NCBI RefSeq assembly: GCF_024622505.1
Contig: NZ_JANKAS010000003.1
Span: 186,001 to 250,000 of the forward strand
Origin: Irregularibacter muris
GTDB lineage: Bacteria > Bacillota > Clostridia > Eubacteriales > Garciellaceae
Length of the DNA: 64,000 bases
Direction of reading: 5' to 3'
Shown: piece after piece, positions 1 through 8,223 of the stretch
How positions within the stretch are numbered: position 1 is the first letter of the stretch
Layout of the letters: every line of letters starts with the position of its first letter
Translations under genes and position numbers: made by a program
The notes under the pieces: model-generated
Told to the model about the DNA's origin: nothing
The model's input: the letters and a program-made list of their open reading frames with translations, nothing else
Databases searched by the model: none

Positions 1-730
1 AGGCCTTAGACCAAGGCGTGTCATCTCCATCAATAAATACTTGTTCTGTACCATAGACAGAAACCGTCTCAGCATAAGCGGTAAATCCTTTCATGCCTAG
101 GGTTAATTCGGTAGCCTCTTCTACAGCACACTGGGTAAGGATACCCGGTCTACCTACATTAGCTCCGATAAGTAAAGAAATGGCATTAAAGGGTGCATAT
201 CTTACTACAGCTACAGTGGTTTCCATTTCATCAAACCCTCTTAGGGCAGATTCTGCCGCATCTGCTGCAATCTGCACAGGGTTATCCTTTACGTTGGTGA
301 CATGGCATTGATTTGAGGGGGTTTTTCTTGCTCTCATTTTCGTTAACGCCATCATGAGCTCTAGTACATTCATTTGGGCTAATACTTCAGCCGCCTTGGC
401 TGGAGTAAGAGATAGAGTGATTTTCATGAGCTCCTCTCTAGGCACATTGATATCTACTAACATGTGAGCAATTTGCTGAGAGTCCATATTCATTACTTTC
501 TCTGCATGTTCTAAATTAATGGCATAGTCTGCCACAAAGGTATCAATAAGGTCAAAGTCTTCTCTTTTTTTACCATCCAGTTCTACCACTTTTCCCTTTT
601 CTATTTTTATGCTGGGTTTGGGATCATAAGGAGAGTCCATGGCAATCAGTCCTACTTCTGGCCATTCCTTTACAAATCCGTCTTGGTTGACGGGCCTTTT
701 GGCAAGAATTTCAAAACGTTTGGATTTCAT
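1..730 (-). CDS. pduC: Propanediol dehydratase large (alpha) subunit, partial
   Basis: Large catalytic subunit of adenosylcobalamin-dependent diol dehydratase, which converts 1,2-propanediol to propionaldehyde inside a bacterial microcompartment. The visible 243 residues begin MKSKRFEILAKRPVNQDGF and include the family stretches NVKDNPVQIAADAAE and YGTEQVFIDGDDTPW, which match PduC from memory very closely. The family is about 554 residues long, so a little under half is present; the gene runs off the left edge. It starts 17 bp after the pduB stop codon, with an AGGAGGC ribosome binding site, so it belongs to the pduA-B-C operon. Glycerol dehydratase (DhaB) is a close relative, but the preceding shell genes favour the propanediol enzyme. 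Confidence 0.95.
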   Translation of the reverse strand, partial: MKSKRFEILAKRPVNQDGFVKEWPEVGLIAMDSPYDPKPSIKIEKGKVVELDGKKREDFDLIDTFVADYAINLEHAEKVMNMDSQQIAHMLVDINVPREELMKITLSLTPAKAAEVLAQMNVLELMMALTKMRARKTPSNQCHVTNVKDNPVQIAADAAESALRGFDEMETTVAVVRYAPFNAISLLIGANVGRPGILTQCAVEEATELTLGMKGFTAYAETVSVYGTEQVFIDGDDTPWSKA

Positions 731-747
731 TTATTTGCCTCCTATTC

Positions 748-1545
748 TTAAATATATGGTTGTGTATTGGATGGAGCAGGTTCGTTTCCTAAGGCTTCTA
801 GAAGTTTTACTCCCACTTCCTTAGCTGCCATAACTGCTTGCCTGACGGCTCCTGAATCTCCACTGATGAATAAAATCACTTCGTTGGTAAAGGAGGTGGT
901 AGAAGGAGAAGCATAGCCTACGATGTCTACGTTGGCTGCCTTTACTGCGGTATCAGCAATGACAACCCCTATGGCTGCTGGTGCCCCTACAATAACGCCA
1001 AAGGCCTTTCCTATGGGAGCCCCCCAAGCTTTATTACAGGCATAACTAGCTCTAGCGGTATATTGTAGCTCGATATGCCCAGCACTATTGCCATAAACAT
1101 CTCCAAAGGTTCTATCTAATTCTTTTAGAGTGACTTCTACTGCTCTTTTGGCATCGGATACGTCTTCAGCACCAAATAAAATAAGGTTTCCATGACCGGC
1201 TCCCCCTTGGGTATCTCTAGGGAGTTCAATGGAAATGATTTCGGTATTGGTGGCTTTTACGGCTTCGTCTGCAGCCATGATTTGAGGGCCAGCCCCAGTT
1301 CGTCCACCGATGATACCAATGGATTTATATTTAGGATCTAATTTCATAAATTCGTGCAGGTTGTGATCAACATTAGCGATGACTAGGCCAATAGTTTCTC
1401 CTATGGCGGTACCTACAAATTCTGTAAGACCAGGATTGCCGATATTGGCTTTTGGTTGGGCTGTTTCTCCCTTGGGCGTTTCTTTATTGTCTCCTAATTG
1501 CTTTAATACTTCTTCCATCACTTTTTCCATTAAATTTTCTTCCAT
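748..1545 (-). CDS. pduB: Microcompartment trimeric shell protein PduB
   Basis: Shell protein of the propanediol-utilisation microcompartment: a tandem BMC-domain protein that forms trimers and lines the polyhedral shell. The 265 residues are close to the usual 270. An acidic amphipathic N-terminus (MEENLMEKVMEEVLKQLG) and a Pro/Lys/Thr-rich linker to about residue 38 precede two BMC repeats (about 40-150 and 150-255). In Salmonella the N-terminal extension links the enzyme cargo to the shell and a second product, PduB', starts near codon 38; here I see no ATG, GTG or TTG in frame at the linker, so a PduB' form is not obvious. An AGGAGG site lies upstream, 2 bp after pduA. Confidence 0.95.
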   Translation of the reverse strand: MEENLMEKVMEEVLKQLGDNKETPKGETAQPKANIGNPGLTEFVGTAIGETIGLVIANVDHNLHEFMKLDPKYKSIGIIGGRTGAGPQIMAADEAVKATNTEIISIELPRDTQGGAGHGNLILFGAEDVSDAKRAVEVTLKELDRTFGDVYGNSAGHIELQYTARASYACNKAWGAPIGKAFGVIVGAPAAIGVVIADTAVKAANVDIVGYASPSTTSFTNEVILFISGDSGAVRQAVMAAKEVGVKLLEALGNEPAPSNTQPYI

Positions 1546-1547
1546 CT

Positions 1548-1844
1548 TTAATTGCCTCCTTTATTCTCTACTCTAGTGGGTAATATGTTTTCCACATCTG
1601 TATGAGGTCTTGGAATGACATGAACAGAGACTACTTCTCCCACTCTTGTTGCTGCTGCACAGCCAGCGTCGGTAGCTGCCTTTACAGCCCCTACATCTCC
1701 TCTGACCATGACGGTCACTAATCCTGATCCTATTTTGTTGTATCCAATTAGGGATACGTTGGCTGATTTTACCATGGCATCAGCAGCTTCTATGGCTCCT
1801 ACCAGACCTCTGGTTTCAATCATACCTAATGCTTCGTTGGACAT
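1548..1844 (-). CDS. pduA: Microcompartment hexameric shell protein PduA
   Basis: Single-domain BMC shell protein that forms the hexameric tiles through which propanediol enters the microcompartment. The 98 residues start [20 protein letters not shown], the typical BMC-H opening, and continue with the fold signatures [15 protein letters not shown] and [23 protein letters not shown] 30 bp further upstream is also in frame, but the ATG chosen here is preceded by AAAGGGGG at ideal distance and matches family N-termini. It is the first gene of the pdu operon, followed by pduB after 2 bp. The short C-terminal tail (about residues 85-98) is variable in the family. Confidence 0.95.
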   Translation of the reverse strand: MSNEALGMIETRGLVGAIEAADAMVKSANVSLIGYNKIGSGLVTVMVRGDVGAVKAATDAGCAAATRVGEVVSVHVIPRPHTDVENILPTRVENKGGN

Positions 1845-1896
1845 TGTATAACCCCCTTTTTGATTTTTGTTCACCTGTTGTAGTCGTTATCATTAC

Positions 1897-1902
1897 ATTA
1901 TA
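1897..1902 (-). promoter_or_regulatory. Candidate -10 element of the pdu operon promoter
   Basis: A perfect TATAAT lies about 53 bp upstream of the pduA start. The -35 position (about 1920-1925) falls inside the stem of the terminator that ends the upstream regulator operon and has no consensus hexamer. A good -10 with no -35 is typical of an activator-dependent promoter, which fits a regulatory pair encoded just upstream. Confidence 0.5.
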
Positions 1903-1905
1903 AGT

Positions 1906-1932
1906 ATAAAAAAAAATGGCTCGAAAGCCATT
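1906..1932 (-). terminator. Terminator between the regulator pair and the pdu operon
   Basis: On the minus strand a 7-bp stem AATGGCT/AGCCATT closed by a stable TTCG tetraloop is followed by nine T residues. It sits after the response regulator gene and immediately before the pdu -10 element, so it should insulate the pdu operon from read-through. Confidence 0.85.
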
Positions 1933-1978
1933 ACACTAATTTTTTAAGTTCTGATAGATTTTTATGGAGTTTATTATG

Positions 1979-2011
1979 GGATGATACTTTTTTGTCCTAG
2001 GATGATAATTT
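1979..2011 (-). promoter_or_regulatory. Direct repeat, candidate operator for the response regulator
   Basis: The 12-bp sequence AAAGTATCATCC is repeated as AAATTATCATCC (plus-strand positions 1979-1990 and 2000-2011), exactly 21 bp apart, that is two helical turns. AraC-family regulators usually bind direct repeats on one DNA face, and the gene upstream encodes a response regulator with such a domain. The repeats lie about 90-120 bp upstream of the inferred pdu transcription start. Binding is inferred. Confidence 0.45.
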
Positions 2012-2072
2012 TAGGCGTAGAGAATTTTTCCATTAAAATGCATCTTTTTTTCCCTAGGCCTTCTACTTCTTA

Positions 2073-3173
2073 TCATACAATCCACTTCCCATATATCTGG
2101 GGAGTGGCCCTTTGTAGATACTTATTGGTTTCATTTTGAGTTTCTTTGAATTGTTCCCTATATTTGCTGGGGGTGAGTCCTGTGGTTTTCTTGAATACTT
2201 TACTGAAATAGTTGGCTTCGTTGAAGCCTAGGGCATAGGCAATGCTGCATAGAGAGTGGTCGGTGGTAGTGATCATTTCTTTGGCTTGGTTTATTTTTCT
2301 TTGGGTAATGTAATCAACAAAGTTTATTCCCACTTGGGCTTTGAATAATTTGCTGAAATAGTGGGGAGATATGTTCATGTAGGTTGCTACTTTTTCTAGG
2401 GTGAGATTGTGGGTGAGTTTTTTTTCTATATATTGTAGGGCATAGTCCATTTCCTTTGGATACTTGACTCGTTTTTCTTCAATGATGACTTGAAAGATTT
2501 CTTCAAAGATAAGGTCTAGGATTTGGAGATATTGTTCCTGGGACATGATATTTTTTAGTCTCCTCTTTACTTCTTCCTGTAATTGTTTATCTACATCTAT
2601 ACCAAAGCCATTGGCAATGGAGGATAGAGTGATGAGAATATCCTTGAGAATAGTATGGGCTTCTTCTGCACTTTGAAACTTTGTATGGTGTAGTTCTTTG
2701 AGATTTTCCTTGGCTTTGATATAGTCTCCTTGCAGAAAATTTCTTTTGAGTTTTTCTTTTATGTCTGTGGGATTGGAATCCTGCTTTAGGATATTTTTAT
2801 AAGAAATTTTACTCACTATATTTTCTAGGGCTTCGTAGATGAGTTTTGGTCGGGTGGGCTTAAGTAAATAATCGTCTATATTGTATTTAATGGCACTTTG
2901 GGCGAGTTCAAAGTCATTATAGGCTGTGATAATAATAATGGCGATGGCAGGATTGATTTCTTTTATTCGCCGAGAGGCTTCCATGCCCCCTAGCTTGGGC
3001 ATTTTTATGTCCATAAAAATAATATCTACCTCATGTTCTTTTACAAACTCTATGGCATCCATGCCGTTGTCCACTTCTCCAATAATGGTGTATTGTTGGG
3101 CCTTGGAAGATAAAATCATTTTCAATGCTTCTCTTTCTAAATATTCATCTTCTACCAATAAAATTCTTTTCAC
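2073..3173 (-). CDS. Response regulator with AraC-type DNA-binding domain (YesN type)
   Basis: Cytoplasmic transcription factor, the output half of a two-component system. Residues 1-120 are a receiver domain: acidic residues in LLVEDE, the phosphoacceptor Asp in DIIFMDIKMP near residue 55, Thr in IIITAYND and Lys in YLLKPTRP. A helical linker follows, and about residues 255-355 are two helix-turn-helix motifs of AraC type (MNISPHYFSKLFKAQVG; ALGFNEANYFSKVFKKTTG). Start is GTG with a GGTGAG site. It lies 10 bp after the sensor kinase gene and just upstream of pduA on the same strand, so it probably activates the pdu operon, replacing the single-protein regulator PocR of enterobacteria. Confidence 0.9.
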   Translation of the reverse strand: MKRILLVEDEYLEREALKMILSSKAQQYTIIGEVDNGMDAIEFVKEHEVDIIFMDIKMPKLGGMEASRRIKEINPAIAIIIITAYNDFELAQSAIKYNIDDYLLKPTRPKLIYEALENIVSKISYKNILKQDSNPTDIKEKLKRNFLQGDYIKAKENLKELHHTKFQSAEEAHTILKDILITLSSIANGFGIDVDKQLQEEVKRRLKNIMSQEQYLQILDLIFEEIFQVIIEEKRVKYPKEMDYALQYIEKKLTHNLTLEKVATYMNISPHYFSKLFKAQVGINFVDYITQRKINQAKEMITTTDHSLCSIAYALGFNEANYFSKVFKKTTGLTPSKYREQFKETQNETNKYLQRATPQIYGKWIV

Positions 3174-3183
3174 ACTTTCTCAC

Positions 3184-4416
3184 CTACCTCGGTATTTTTA
3201 TCGTTACCTTGGTGCCTTTCCCTGGGATAGAATTTATCTTTAGTCTGTAGTCCGGTCCAAATTGATGAATTAGCCTTTTGTCAGCATTGATGAGTCCTAT
3301 TCCGTTGGATAGTTCATCCTGATTGTCCACATATTTTCCCTGTAAGATTTGGTCAATCTTACTTTGTTCAATGCCTACACCATTATCCTCTACGGTCAAA
3401 AGGATGTCTTCTTCCAGCTCCTGAGCTGTAATGTGGATATATCCCCTATCCCTGGAAAATATTCCATGATCTATAGAATTGCATACAATGGGTTGGAGGA
3501 TCATAAAGGGCATCTTTAGGTTATAAAATTTTTCATCCACATTAATGCTAAATTTAAGCTTATGTCCCATTCTTATTTGCTGAATTTTTAAATATTTCAG
3601 GACATAGGACAGCTCTTGTTCTACGGATACCATGTAATTTACTTCATTTTTAATGGTATATCGCAGCATATCTGCTAGAAAAAATATGACTTCTGTGGTC
3701 TTTTCTGCTCCCTCCATCATGGAGAGATTGCTAATGGTGTTTAGGGTGTTAAATAAGAAATGAGGATTTATCTGGGATTTGAGGATTTTAATTTCTGCAT
3801 CCTTTAGGTTTTTCTCTAATTCTATACGGGCTTTCATTTCTGCAATGAGTTTATTGTTTTTTTCGTTAAGCTGTTGCTGAGCATATTGGGCGATTCCGCT
3901 TTTCACCACATAGTTTCCAAAGATAAAAAGTAACTGAGCAGCGGATTCTAATTCTTCTTCTGTAATCTTTGCAATATCTTTTAAAAGCTCTTTCAGCTCT
4001 GGAGTATTTAGATGGTCTTTCATTTCCTCAGACACCCCGGGTACGCTTGTACTATATTTATTCTCGGTTCCTTGTAGCTTTACCTGCCCCGCTAGGATGG
4101 ATCCTAAAAATTGCCCTTCAAATATGATAGGCACTGCCATATCATAGAGTCCTGAATGGCATCTGTATATATGGGGCTTACCTGTACGAGCAGATTGGAG
4201 ACCTCCAAAGGCATCGGATTGATAGCAGATGTCTCTACATATTCCTTTTTCCCTAAATTTCATGCAATAGTTTGTAAAATTGCTATATTTTGTAATGGGT
4301 TCTCCCCGAAAATCTACTGTAACTGCCGCTAATTTTGTCACTTGGGAAAAACTATCTTGAATGTCCTGTAAATCCTGTACATCGATAATGTCTTTCAGGC
4401 TTAAAACTCTCATCAT
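3184..4416 (-). CDS. PocR-domain sensor histidine kinase
   Basis: Signal-input half of the two-component system. Residues about 1-170 form a PocR ligand-binding domain with the Cys-rich set YCMKFREKGICRDICYQ and CHSGLYDMAVPI. A short coiled region (about 175-210) leads into a LytS-type kinase: the phospho-acceptor His in NPHFLFNTLNTISNL, then a C-terminal ATPase domain with the N and G boxes (VCNSIDHGI, VEDNGVGI, GIGLINADKRL). There is no membrane segment, so it should sense a cytoplasmic ligand. In Salmonella the PocR domain responds to propanediol; that specificity is inferred here from position next to pdu genes. Confidence 0.9.
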   Translation of the reverse strand: MMRVLSLKDIIDVQDLQDIQDSFSQVTKLAAVTVDFRGEPITKYSNFTNYCMKFREKGICRDICYQSDAFGGLQSARTGKPHIYRCHSGLYDMAVPIIFEGQFLGSILAGQVKLQGTENKYSTSVPGVSEEMKDHLNTPELKELLKDIAKITEEELESAAQLLFIFGNYVVKSGIAQYAQQQLNEKNNKLIAEMKARIELEKNLKDAEIKILKSQINPHFLFNTLNTISNLSMMEGAEKTTEVIFFLADMLRYTIKNEVNYMVSVEQELSYVLKYLKIQQIRMGHKLKFSINVDEKFYNLKMPFMILQPIVCNSIDHGIFSRDRGYIHITAQELEEDILLTVEDNGVGIEQSKIDQILQGKYVDNQDELSNGIGLINADKRLIHQFGPDYRLKINSIPGKGTKVTIKIPR

Positions 4417-4548
4417 AATTCCCCCATGAAAAAAGTTATCTATACCTCTATCTTATAAATAACTTTATCATTTCATGACTAAATTTTGAAGAGGTATTGT
4501 AAATTATTATCAGGTAGGGGTGAGAAAGTGTCAGAAAAATAAGGGAAA

Positions 4549-4600
4549 AGCAGCTTAAGGAAAATATAAATATTTCCCTAAGCTGCTAGATGATGTTTTT
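4549..4600 (-). terminator. Hairpin terminator after the anti-sigma gene (related copy near 48.1 kb)
   Basis: An inverted repeat AGCAGCTTA/TAAGCTGCT with further pairing inside is followed on the minus strand by TTTTCCCTTATTTTT. It lies 110 bp downstream of the anti-sigma stop codon. On the plus strand the same hairpin is followed by a GATGATGTTTTT tail. Its outer sequence recurs at 48100-48146, see findings. Confidence 0.65.
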
Positions 4601-4712
4601 CCGCTATGACAAAGAGCTTATTGGGCTTATATTATTAATTTCTGTCGCTAACAGGATGGCCATTTCTTTTTTATAATCTACAAGGGAGGACTCCAATGTG
4701 CTTTCCTTGTAC

Positions 4713-5855
4713 TCAATCCATATTCCAGAAATCTACTTCCCCCACTGTAACGCCTCTTACCCAATCTTCTTCTTTTAATTTCAAAATTTCTTTACTGGGG
4801 CCTGTCACTACCATCCCATAAATCTTGACTCCATTTTTTTGAACATAAGAAATAATCTCATCTAAATTATGCATGGTAAATGGGGCTACTCTCTGGGATA
4901 TTTTGGGATATTTTTGGAGATATTTTAGAACTCTTAAAAAGTTTTCATTTCTCAATTTTCCGTCTCCATAGTCATCTATATTAGGGGCAGATTTTAATTC
5001 TGTGGTGGCTTTACTTCCTAAAAACCCTTTTTCTACTTCCTTACTCTCTAACCTATAGTCTTCTTCCAACCACATGGGATGATGGGGGAAACCAATGGGT
5101 TGGGCAAATACATCTCCATCAGGCCTTTTAATATCCACTCCTAACCATAATAACTGTAAGTTTTTCCCTAAAAACTTTTTCAAAGCTTCTTCCGTTGGGT
5201 ATGCTCTATCAAAGACCACAAAAGCCTCCGCTACAGTTCCCTCAGGAATTTTTTCTAAGCGCTCCCATTGGGATACATATCTTTCTTCTGAAGGATCAAA
5301 GGAGATTAGCGGGTGGTCATCATCAGAGTAAAGCTTTATAGGCTCTATACTTAGGGCATTGAATAAAAAACTGCCTTCTATATCTCCTATTTTTTTCTCC
5401 CTATCTCCTATACGCTTTTGTAAATTCCCCTTTATCCCAGTAGTAAAAAAAGGTCTTACTTCCATACCAGAGCCCTCCATTCTTGCATTGGGATAAGTGG
5501 TGGCTATAGAAAATTGGACAATCTCCCTATACCTTTCTATTCTTGGAGGGGTTCCTGACAAATAGTAAAAAGATGACACGATACTGGATATCACCGTAAT
5601 TACTATCAAAATTGCAAGAGCAGTTAAGGCATTGTGAAATCTTGCTTTCCACTTTCCCTTTATAAGAGCTTTTCTATATTTTTTGTCCTCTAGGACATTT
5701 TTTCTAGGGATTTCCCTAGAATCATCCACTTCTCTTTCTATCCATTCCTGATATTTTTCCAGCCGATCAAGTTCCCTTTCCACTTCTTCCTTTTCTTCTG
5801 GATTTAAGGTTCCCTCCATATATTGTTTTAATTTTTCTTCAAAATCATCTCTCAT
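4713..5855 (-). CDS. Membrane anti-sigma factor (Sigma_reg_N/Sigma_reg_C type)
   Basis: Predicted single-pass membrane protein that binds and inhibits the ECF sigma factor encoded immediately upstream. Residues 1-70 are a charged, helical cytoplasmic domain (EEKLKQYMEGTLNPEEKEEV), about 75-100 a transmembrane helix (ALTALAILIVITVISSIVSS), and the remaining 280 residues an extracellular domain resembling the C-terminal domain of the B. subtilis YhdL-like regulators (VAEAFVVFDRAYPTEEALKKF). The start overlaps the end of the sigma gene by 11 bp, so the two are translationally coupled. The signal it senses is not evident. Confidence 0.85.
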   Translation of the reverse strand: MRDDFEEKLKQYMEGTLNPEEKEEVERELDRLEKYQEWIEREVDDSREIPRKNVLEDKKYRKALIKGKWKARFHNALTALAILIVITVISSIVSSFYYLSGTPPRIERYREIVQFSIATTYPNARMEGSGMEVRPFFTTGIKGNLQKRIGDREKKIGDIEGSFLFNALSIEPIKLYSDDDHPLISFDPSEERYVSQWERLEKIPEGTVAEAFVVFDRAYPTEEALKKFLGKNLQLLWLGVDIKRPDGDVFAQPIGFPHHPMWLEEDYRLESKEVEKGFLGSKATTELKSAPNIDDYGDGKLRNENFLRVLKYLQKYPKISQRVAPFTMHNLDEIISYVQKNGVKIYGMVVTGPSKEILKLKEEDWVRGVTVGEVDFWNMD

Positions 5856-6351
5856 CTTTACCCCTTCCTTTCATTTTTTCCCGAATAGCTTGCCGTGCTC
5901 TAAATACCAATACTTTATAATAGGACAAGCTAATTCTCATTTTCTCCGCTCCTTCTTTGTAAGATAATTCTTCAAAATCACAGAAATGGATAGCCTGCCT
6001 CTGTCTGATAGGTAGGGTCTTTATGATGCTTTCTATTTCTCCCAAATTTTCTTTGGCTAAATATTCCTGCTCTATATTGGTGTTTCCCTCCACTTGGTGA
6101 AAAAACAAATCTTCTCTTGGGATACTTCTTTTGTTTTTCCTCAAATAGTCTATATAAGCATTGTGGGCAATAGTAAAAAGCCAGCTTTTCACTCTTTCCT
6201 TAGGACAGCTTTCAAAATGTAGATAGGCCTTATAAAAGGTATCTTGCAGAATATCCTCTACAATGTATTTATCCTTGCATAGGGATAGGAGGTAATAATG
6301 AAGATCATTTATATAAAGTTTATAAATATCATCCAATGAATTTTCCCTCAA
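5845..6351 (-). CDS. ECF-family RNA polymerase sigma factor (SigM-like)
   Basis: Extracytoplasmic-function sigma factor that directs RNA polymerase to envelope-stress promoters. The 168 residues contain region 2 (YLLSLCKDKYIVEDILQDTF, VKSWLFTIAHNAYIDYLRK) and region 4 (LPIRQRQAIHFCDFEELSYK followed by the helix-turn-helix EGAEKMRISLSYYKVLVFRAR). Start is TTG with a GGAGG site 8 bp upstream; no closer ATG exists. It is followed by its anti-sigma factor with an 11-bp overlap. The promoter upstream has ECF-type elements, pointing to autoregulation. Confidence 0.92.
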   Translation of the reverse strand: MRENSLDDIYKLYINDLHYYLLSLCKDKYIVEDILQDTFYKAYLHFESCPKERVKSWLFTIAHNAYIDYLRKNKRSIPREDLFFHQVEGNTNIEQEYLAKENLGEIESIIKTLPIRQRQAIHFCDFEELSYKEGAEKMRISLSYYKVLVFRARQAIREKMKGRGKDER

Positions 6352-6373
6352 TGTTCTTACCTCCTCTATAAAT

Positions 6374-6399
6374 AAGACGTTTAAAAGGTCAAAAAGTTA
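6374..6399 (-). promoter_or_regulatory. ECF-type promoter, probably autoregulated
   Basis: On the minus strand TGTAAC (6399-6394) and CGTC (6377-6374) are separated by 16 bp. Bacillus ECF promoters have AAC in the -35 and CGTC in the -10 at this spacing. The predicted RNA would begin about 15 nt before the TTG start of the sigma gene. Confidence 0.7.
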
Positions 6400-6501
6400 C
6401 AACTATATCCTGTTTTCTATCATTGGTGCAAATTTGAGTGCGTATTTATTATGCTTTTTATCTATCCTAGTATACTAGAGTATCAATTGGAGTTGGTCAT
6501 A

Positions 6502-6530
6502 TAAAAAAAACGGCTTAAGCCGTTTTTCTA
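6502..6530 (-). terminator. Palindromic terminator after the ATC-hydrolase-like gene
   Basis: The palindrome AAACGGCTTAAGCCGTTT, flanked by A and T runs, overlaps the last codons of the gene at 6528. It can act on both strands, but only the minus-strand gene ends here. Confidence 0.75.
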
Positions 6531-7265
6531 TCCCTTTATGCCCTCATAGGGAGGTAGGATATCAAAATCTACTGCATCATATTTCCTTAGTTCTTCTAGG
6601 GCTTGGGTTCCATATTCCTTTTCAAATCTTTCCAAAGCCCTTTGGAAAGCTTCCTCCCCTTTTTTCCCTAGGTGGGTTTCAACCTCTTCCTTTATGGTTT
6701 TATAAAGATGTCCCATGTGATAGGCCCAAGGCATCTTTGCCCTCTTGCCTAATTTCTTTTTTCTCTCCTCTAAAACCTTCTTTTCCTCAGGGGACATCTT
6801 CCCTTCTCTAAACCAGAAATCACAAATCCTAGCTCCCTGGGGACGAATACCCTTGACTTCAAACAATATATTTTCGTTGAATCCTTTAACCAAATAAGTA
6901 TCAATATCCTCACAATATAAGGGAGCATATTCTAACTCTTGTCCTTCCTGCCAGGCCAAAAACCAAGGACATTGATGTCCTTCCATAGGAACATCACGGC
7001 TACTTTCTGGAAAGCGAAAATCCAACTTCCCCGTAGTATCCTCCCATTCTCCATAGGCAATATAATTTAAAGGAGTAAGTTCAAATCCATCGGCCTGTGC
7101 CCTCAGGGCCATCCTATGGCCTCTTTGAAAACCATATCTCTTTACTGCATCCTTGACTACCTTTTCCCCTTCTCTTCCAAAGGACAATGCCATTTCTTTG
7201 GCAATAAAGGAAAATAACCTTGCATGATGGGTAGGAGAAAATACAACTTCCTGTTTATTTATCAT
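6528..7265 (-). CDS. L-2-amino-thiazoline-4-carboxylic acid hydrolase family protein
   Basis: Member of the ATC hydrolase family, named after the Pseudomonas enzyme that opens the thiazoline ring to give S-carbamyl-L-cysteine; most relatives have unknown substrates. Seen here: CPWFLAW about residue 99, the YCEDIDTYLVKGFN block about 118-131, and ICDFWFRE near 147, which carry the conserved Cys, Glu and Asp residues. The N-terminus has RYGFQRGHRMALRA. At 245 residues it is of normal length, with no signal peptide. Start has a GAGGAGGGTGAG site. It stands alone between proC and the sigma operon; the physiological role is unknown. Confidence 0.75.
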   Translation of the reverse strand: MINKQEVVFSPTHHARLFSFIAKEMALSFGREGEKVVKDAVKRYGFQRGHRMALRAQADGFELTPLNYIAYGEWEDTTGKLDFRFPESSRDVPMEGHQCPWFLAWQEGQELEYAPLYCEDIDTYLVKGFNENILFEVKGIRPQGARICDFWFREGKMSPEEKKVLEERKKKLGKRAKMPWAYHMGHLYKTIKEEVETHLGKKGEEAFQRALERFEKEYGTQALEELRKYDAVDFDILPPYEGIKG

Positions 7266-7307
7266 TATCTCACCCTCCTCTAAGATAAGGGAAGTATCCC
7301 TTTATTT

Positions 7308-7386
7308 TGAAATAGGAAAGTTCGTCTTGCTGGCAAGGGACCAAACTTTCCTATTTCACTAGGGCGGCGGTAGCCGCTTTCTTGTG
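7308..7386. repeat. Palindromic intergenic repeat, copy A
   Basis: A 15-bp perfect inverted repeat (TGAAATAGGAAAGTT ... AACTTTCCTATTTCA, 7308-7322 and 7344-7358) with a 21-nt loop, followed by a second hairpin GCGGC-GGTA-GCCGC (7364-7377). The reverse complement of the whole unit matches 33342-33422, and its inner half matches 62337-62377. It lies between proC and the ATC-hydrolase-like gene. Confidence 0.8.
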
Positions 7387-7419
7387 CAACGAAGATCCAT
7401 AAAATCGTTATGCTTTTCC

Positions 7420-8223
7420 TTAGGCTAGACTACTGGATTTATCTGTAGCCGCCACAACAGCCTTCATTACAGCATGTCTAAAACCATTTTCCTCTAGGGC
7501 TGCTACGGCTTCTATAGTGGTTCCTCCTGGGGAACATACCATATCCTTTAATTCTCCGGGATGTTTTCCGGTTTCTAAAACCATCTTCGCAGAACCCAAA
7601 AGGGTTTGGGCTGCTAATTTATAAGCCTTATCCCTAGGCATGCCCCGAAGGACTGCCCCATCAGCCATAGCTTCAATCATCATAAAGACATAGGCGGGGG
7701 AAGAACCTGTGGTTCCGGTGACCACATCCATTAATTTTTCTTCTACCCATTCTGTTTTCCCAAAGCTTTGAAGGAGTCTCAAAACCTCTTTCTTTTCTTT
7801 CTCTGTTACCTTCTCATTGGTACACACGCTGGTCATAGCTTCTCCCACGAAAGCTGGAGTATTGGGCATAGTTCTGATGACTTTGACTTTTCTGCCAAAG
7901 TTTTTTTCTACACTTTCTATACTCTGGCCTGCTGCAATGGTCACGACAATAACTTCTTTTTTTACCCTATCTTTGATTTCCTCTATGACCCTTTGATATC
8001 CATCAGGTTTTACAGCCAGAAATAAGATATCTGCTTTTTGGGCTACCTCCTTATTATTGGCAGTGATGTCTATTCCACACTCTTTAGATACAAAATCCAA
8101 ACTTCCCTGCACCCTATCGGAGGCAATAATATTTTTGGGGGAAACCGTCTTTGATTTTGTCATCCCTTGGATGATTGCCCTTGCCATATTTCCACATCCT
8201 ATAAAGCCAATAATTCTTTCCAT
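7420..8223 (-). CDS. proC: Pyrroline-5-carboxylate reductase
   Basis: Catalyses the last step of proline synthesis, NAD(P)H-dependent reduction of 1-pyrroline-5-carboxylate to proline, in the cytoplasm. The 267 residues have the N-terminal Rossmann motif IGFIGCGNMARAIIQG, the VKPDGYQ and MPNTPAFVGE blocks, and the C-terminal substrate-binding signature TGSSPAYVFMMIEAMADGAV, LKDMVCSPGGTTIEA. Length is normal. Start has an AAAAGGGGATG site 5 nt upstream. It appears to be a single-gene unit. In the signature the usual GSGPAY is GSSPAY, a conservative change. Confidence 0.96.
   Translation of the reverse strand: MERIIGFIGCGNMARAIIQGMTKSKTVSPKNIIASDRVQGSLDFVSKECGIDITANNKEVAQKADILFLAVKPDGYQRVIEEIKDRVKKEVIVVTIAAGQSIESVEKNFGRKVKVIRTMPNTPAFVGEAMTSVCTNEKVTEKEKKEVLRLLQSFGKTEWVEEKLMDVVTGTTGSSPAYVFMMIEAMADGAVLRGMPRDKAYKLAAQTLLGSAKMVLETGKHPGELKDMVCSPGGTTIEAVAALEENGFRHAVMKAVVAATDKSSSLA

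Noticed and set aside
93-311. Plus-strand open frame opposite pduC
   Set aside because: No ribosome binding site and the minus strand is unmistakably pduC. Many similar mirror frames lie opposite real genes and were left out.
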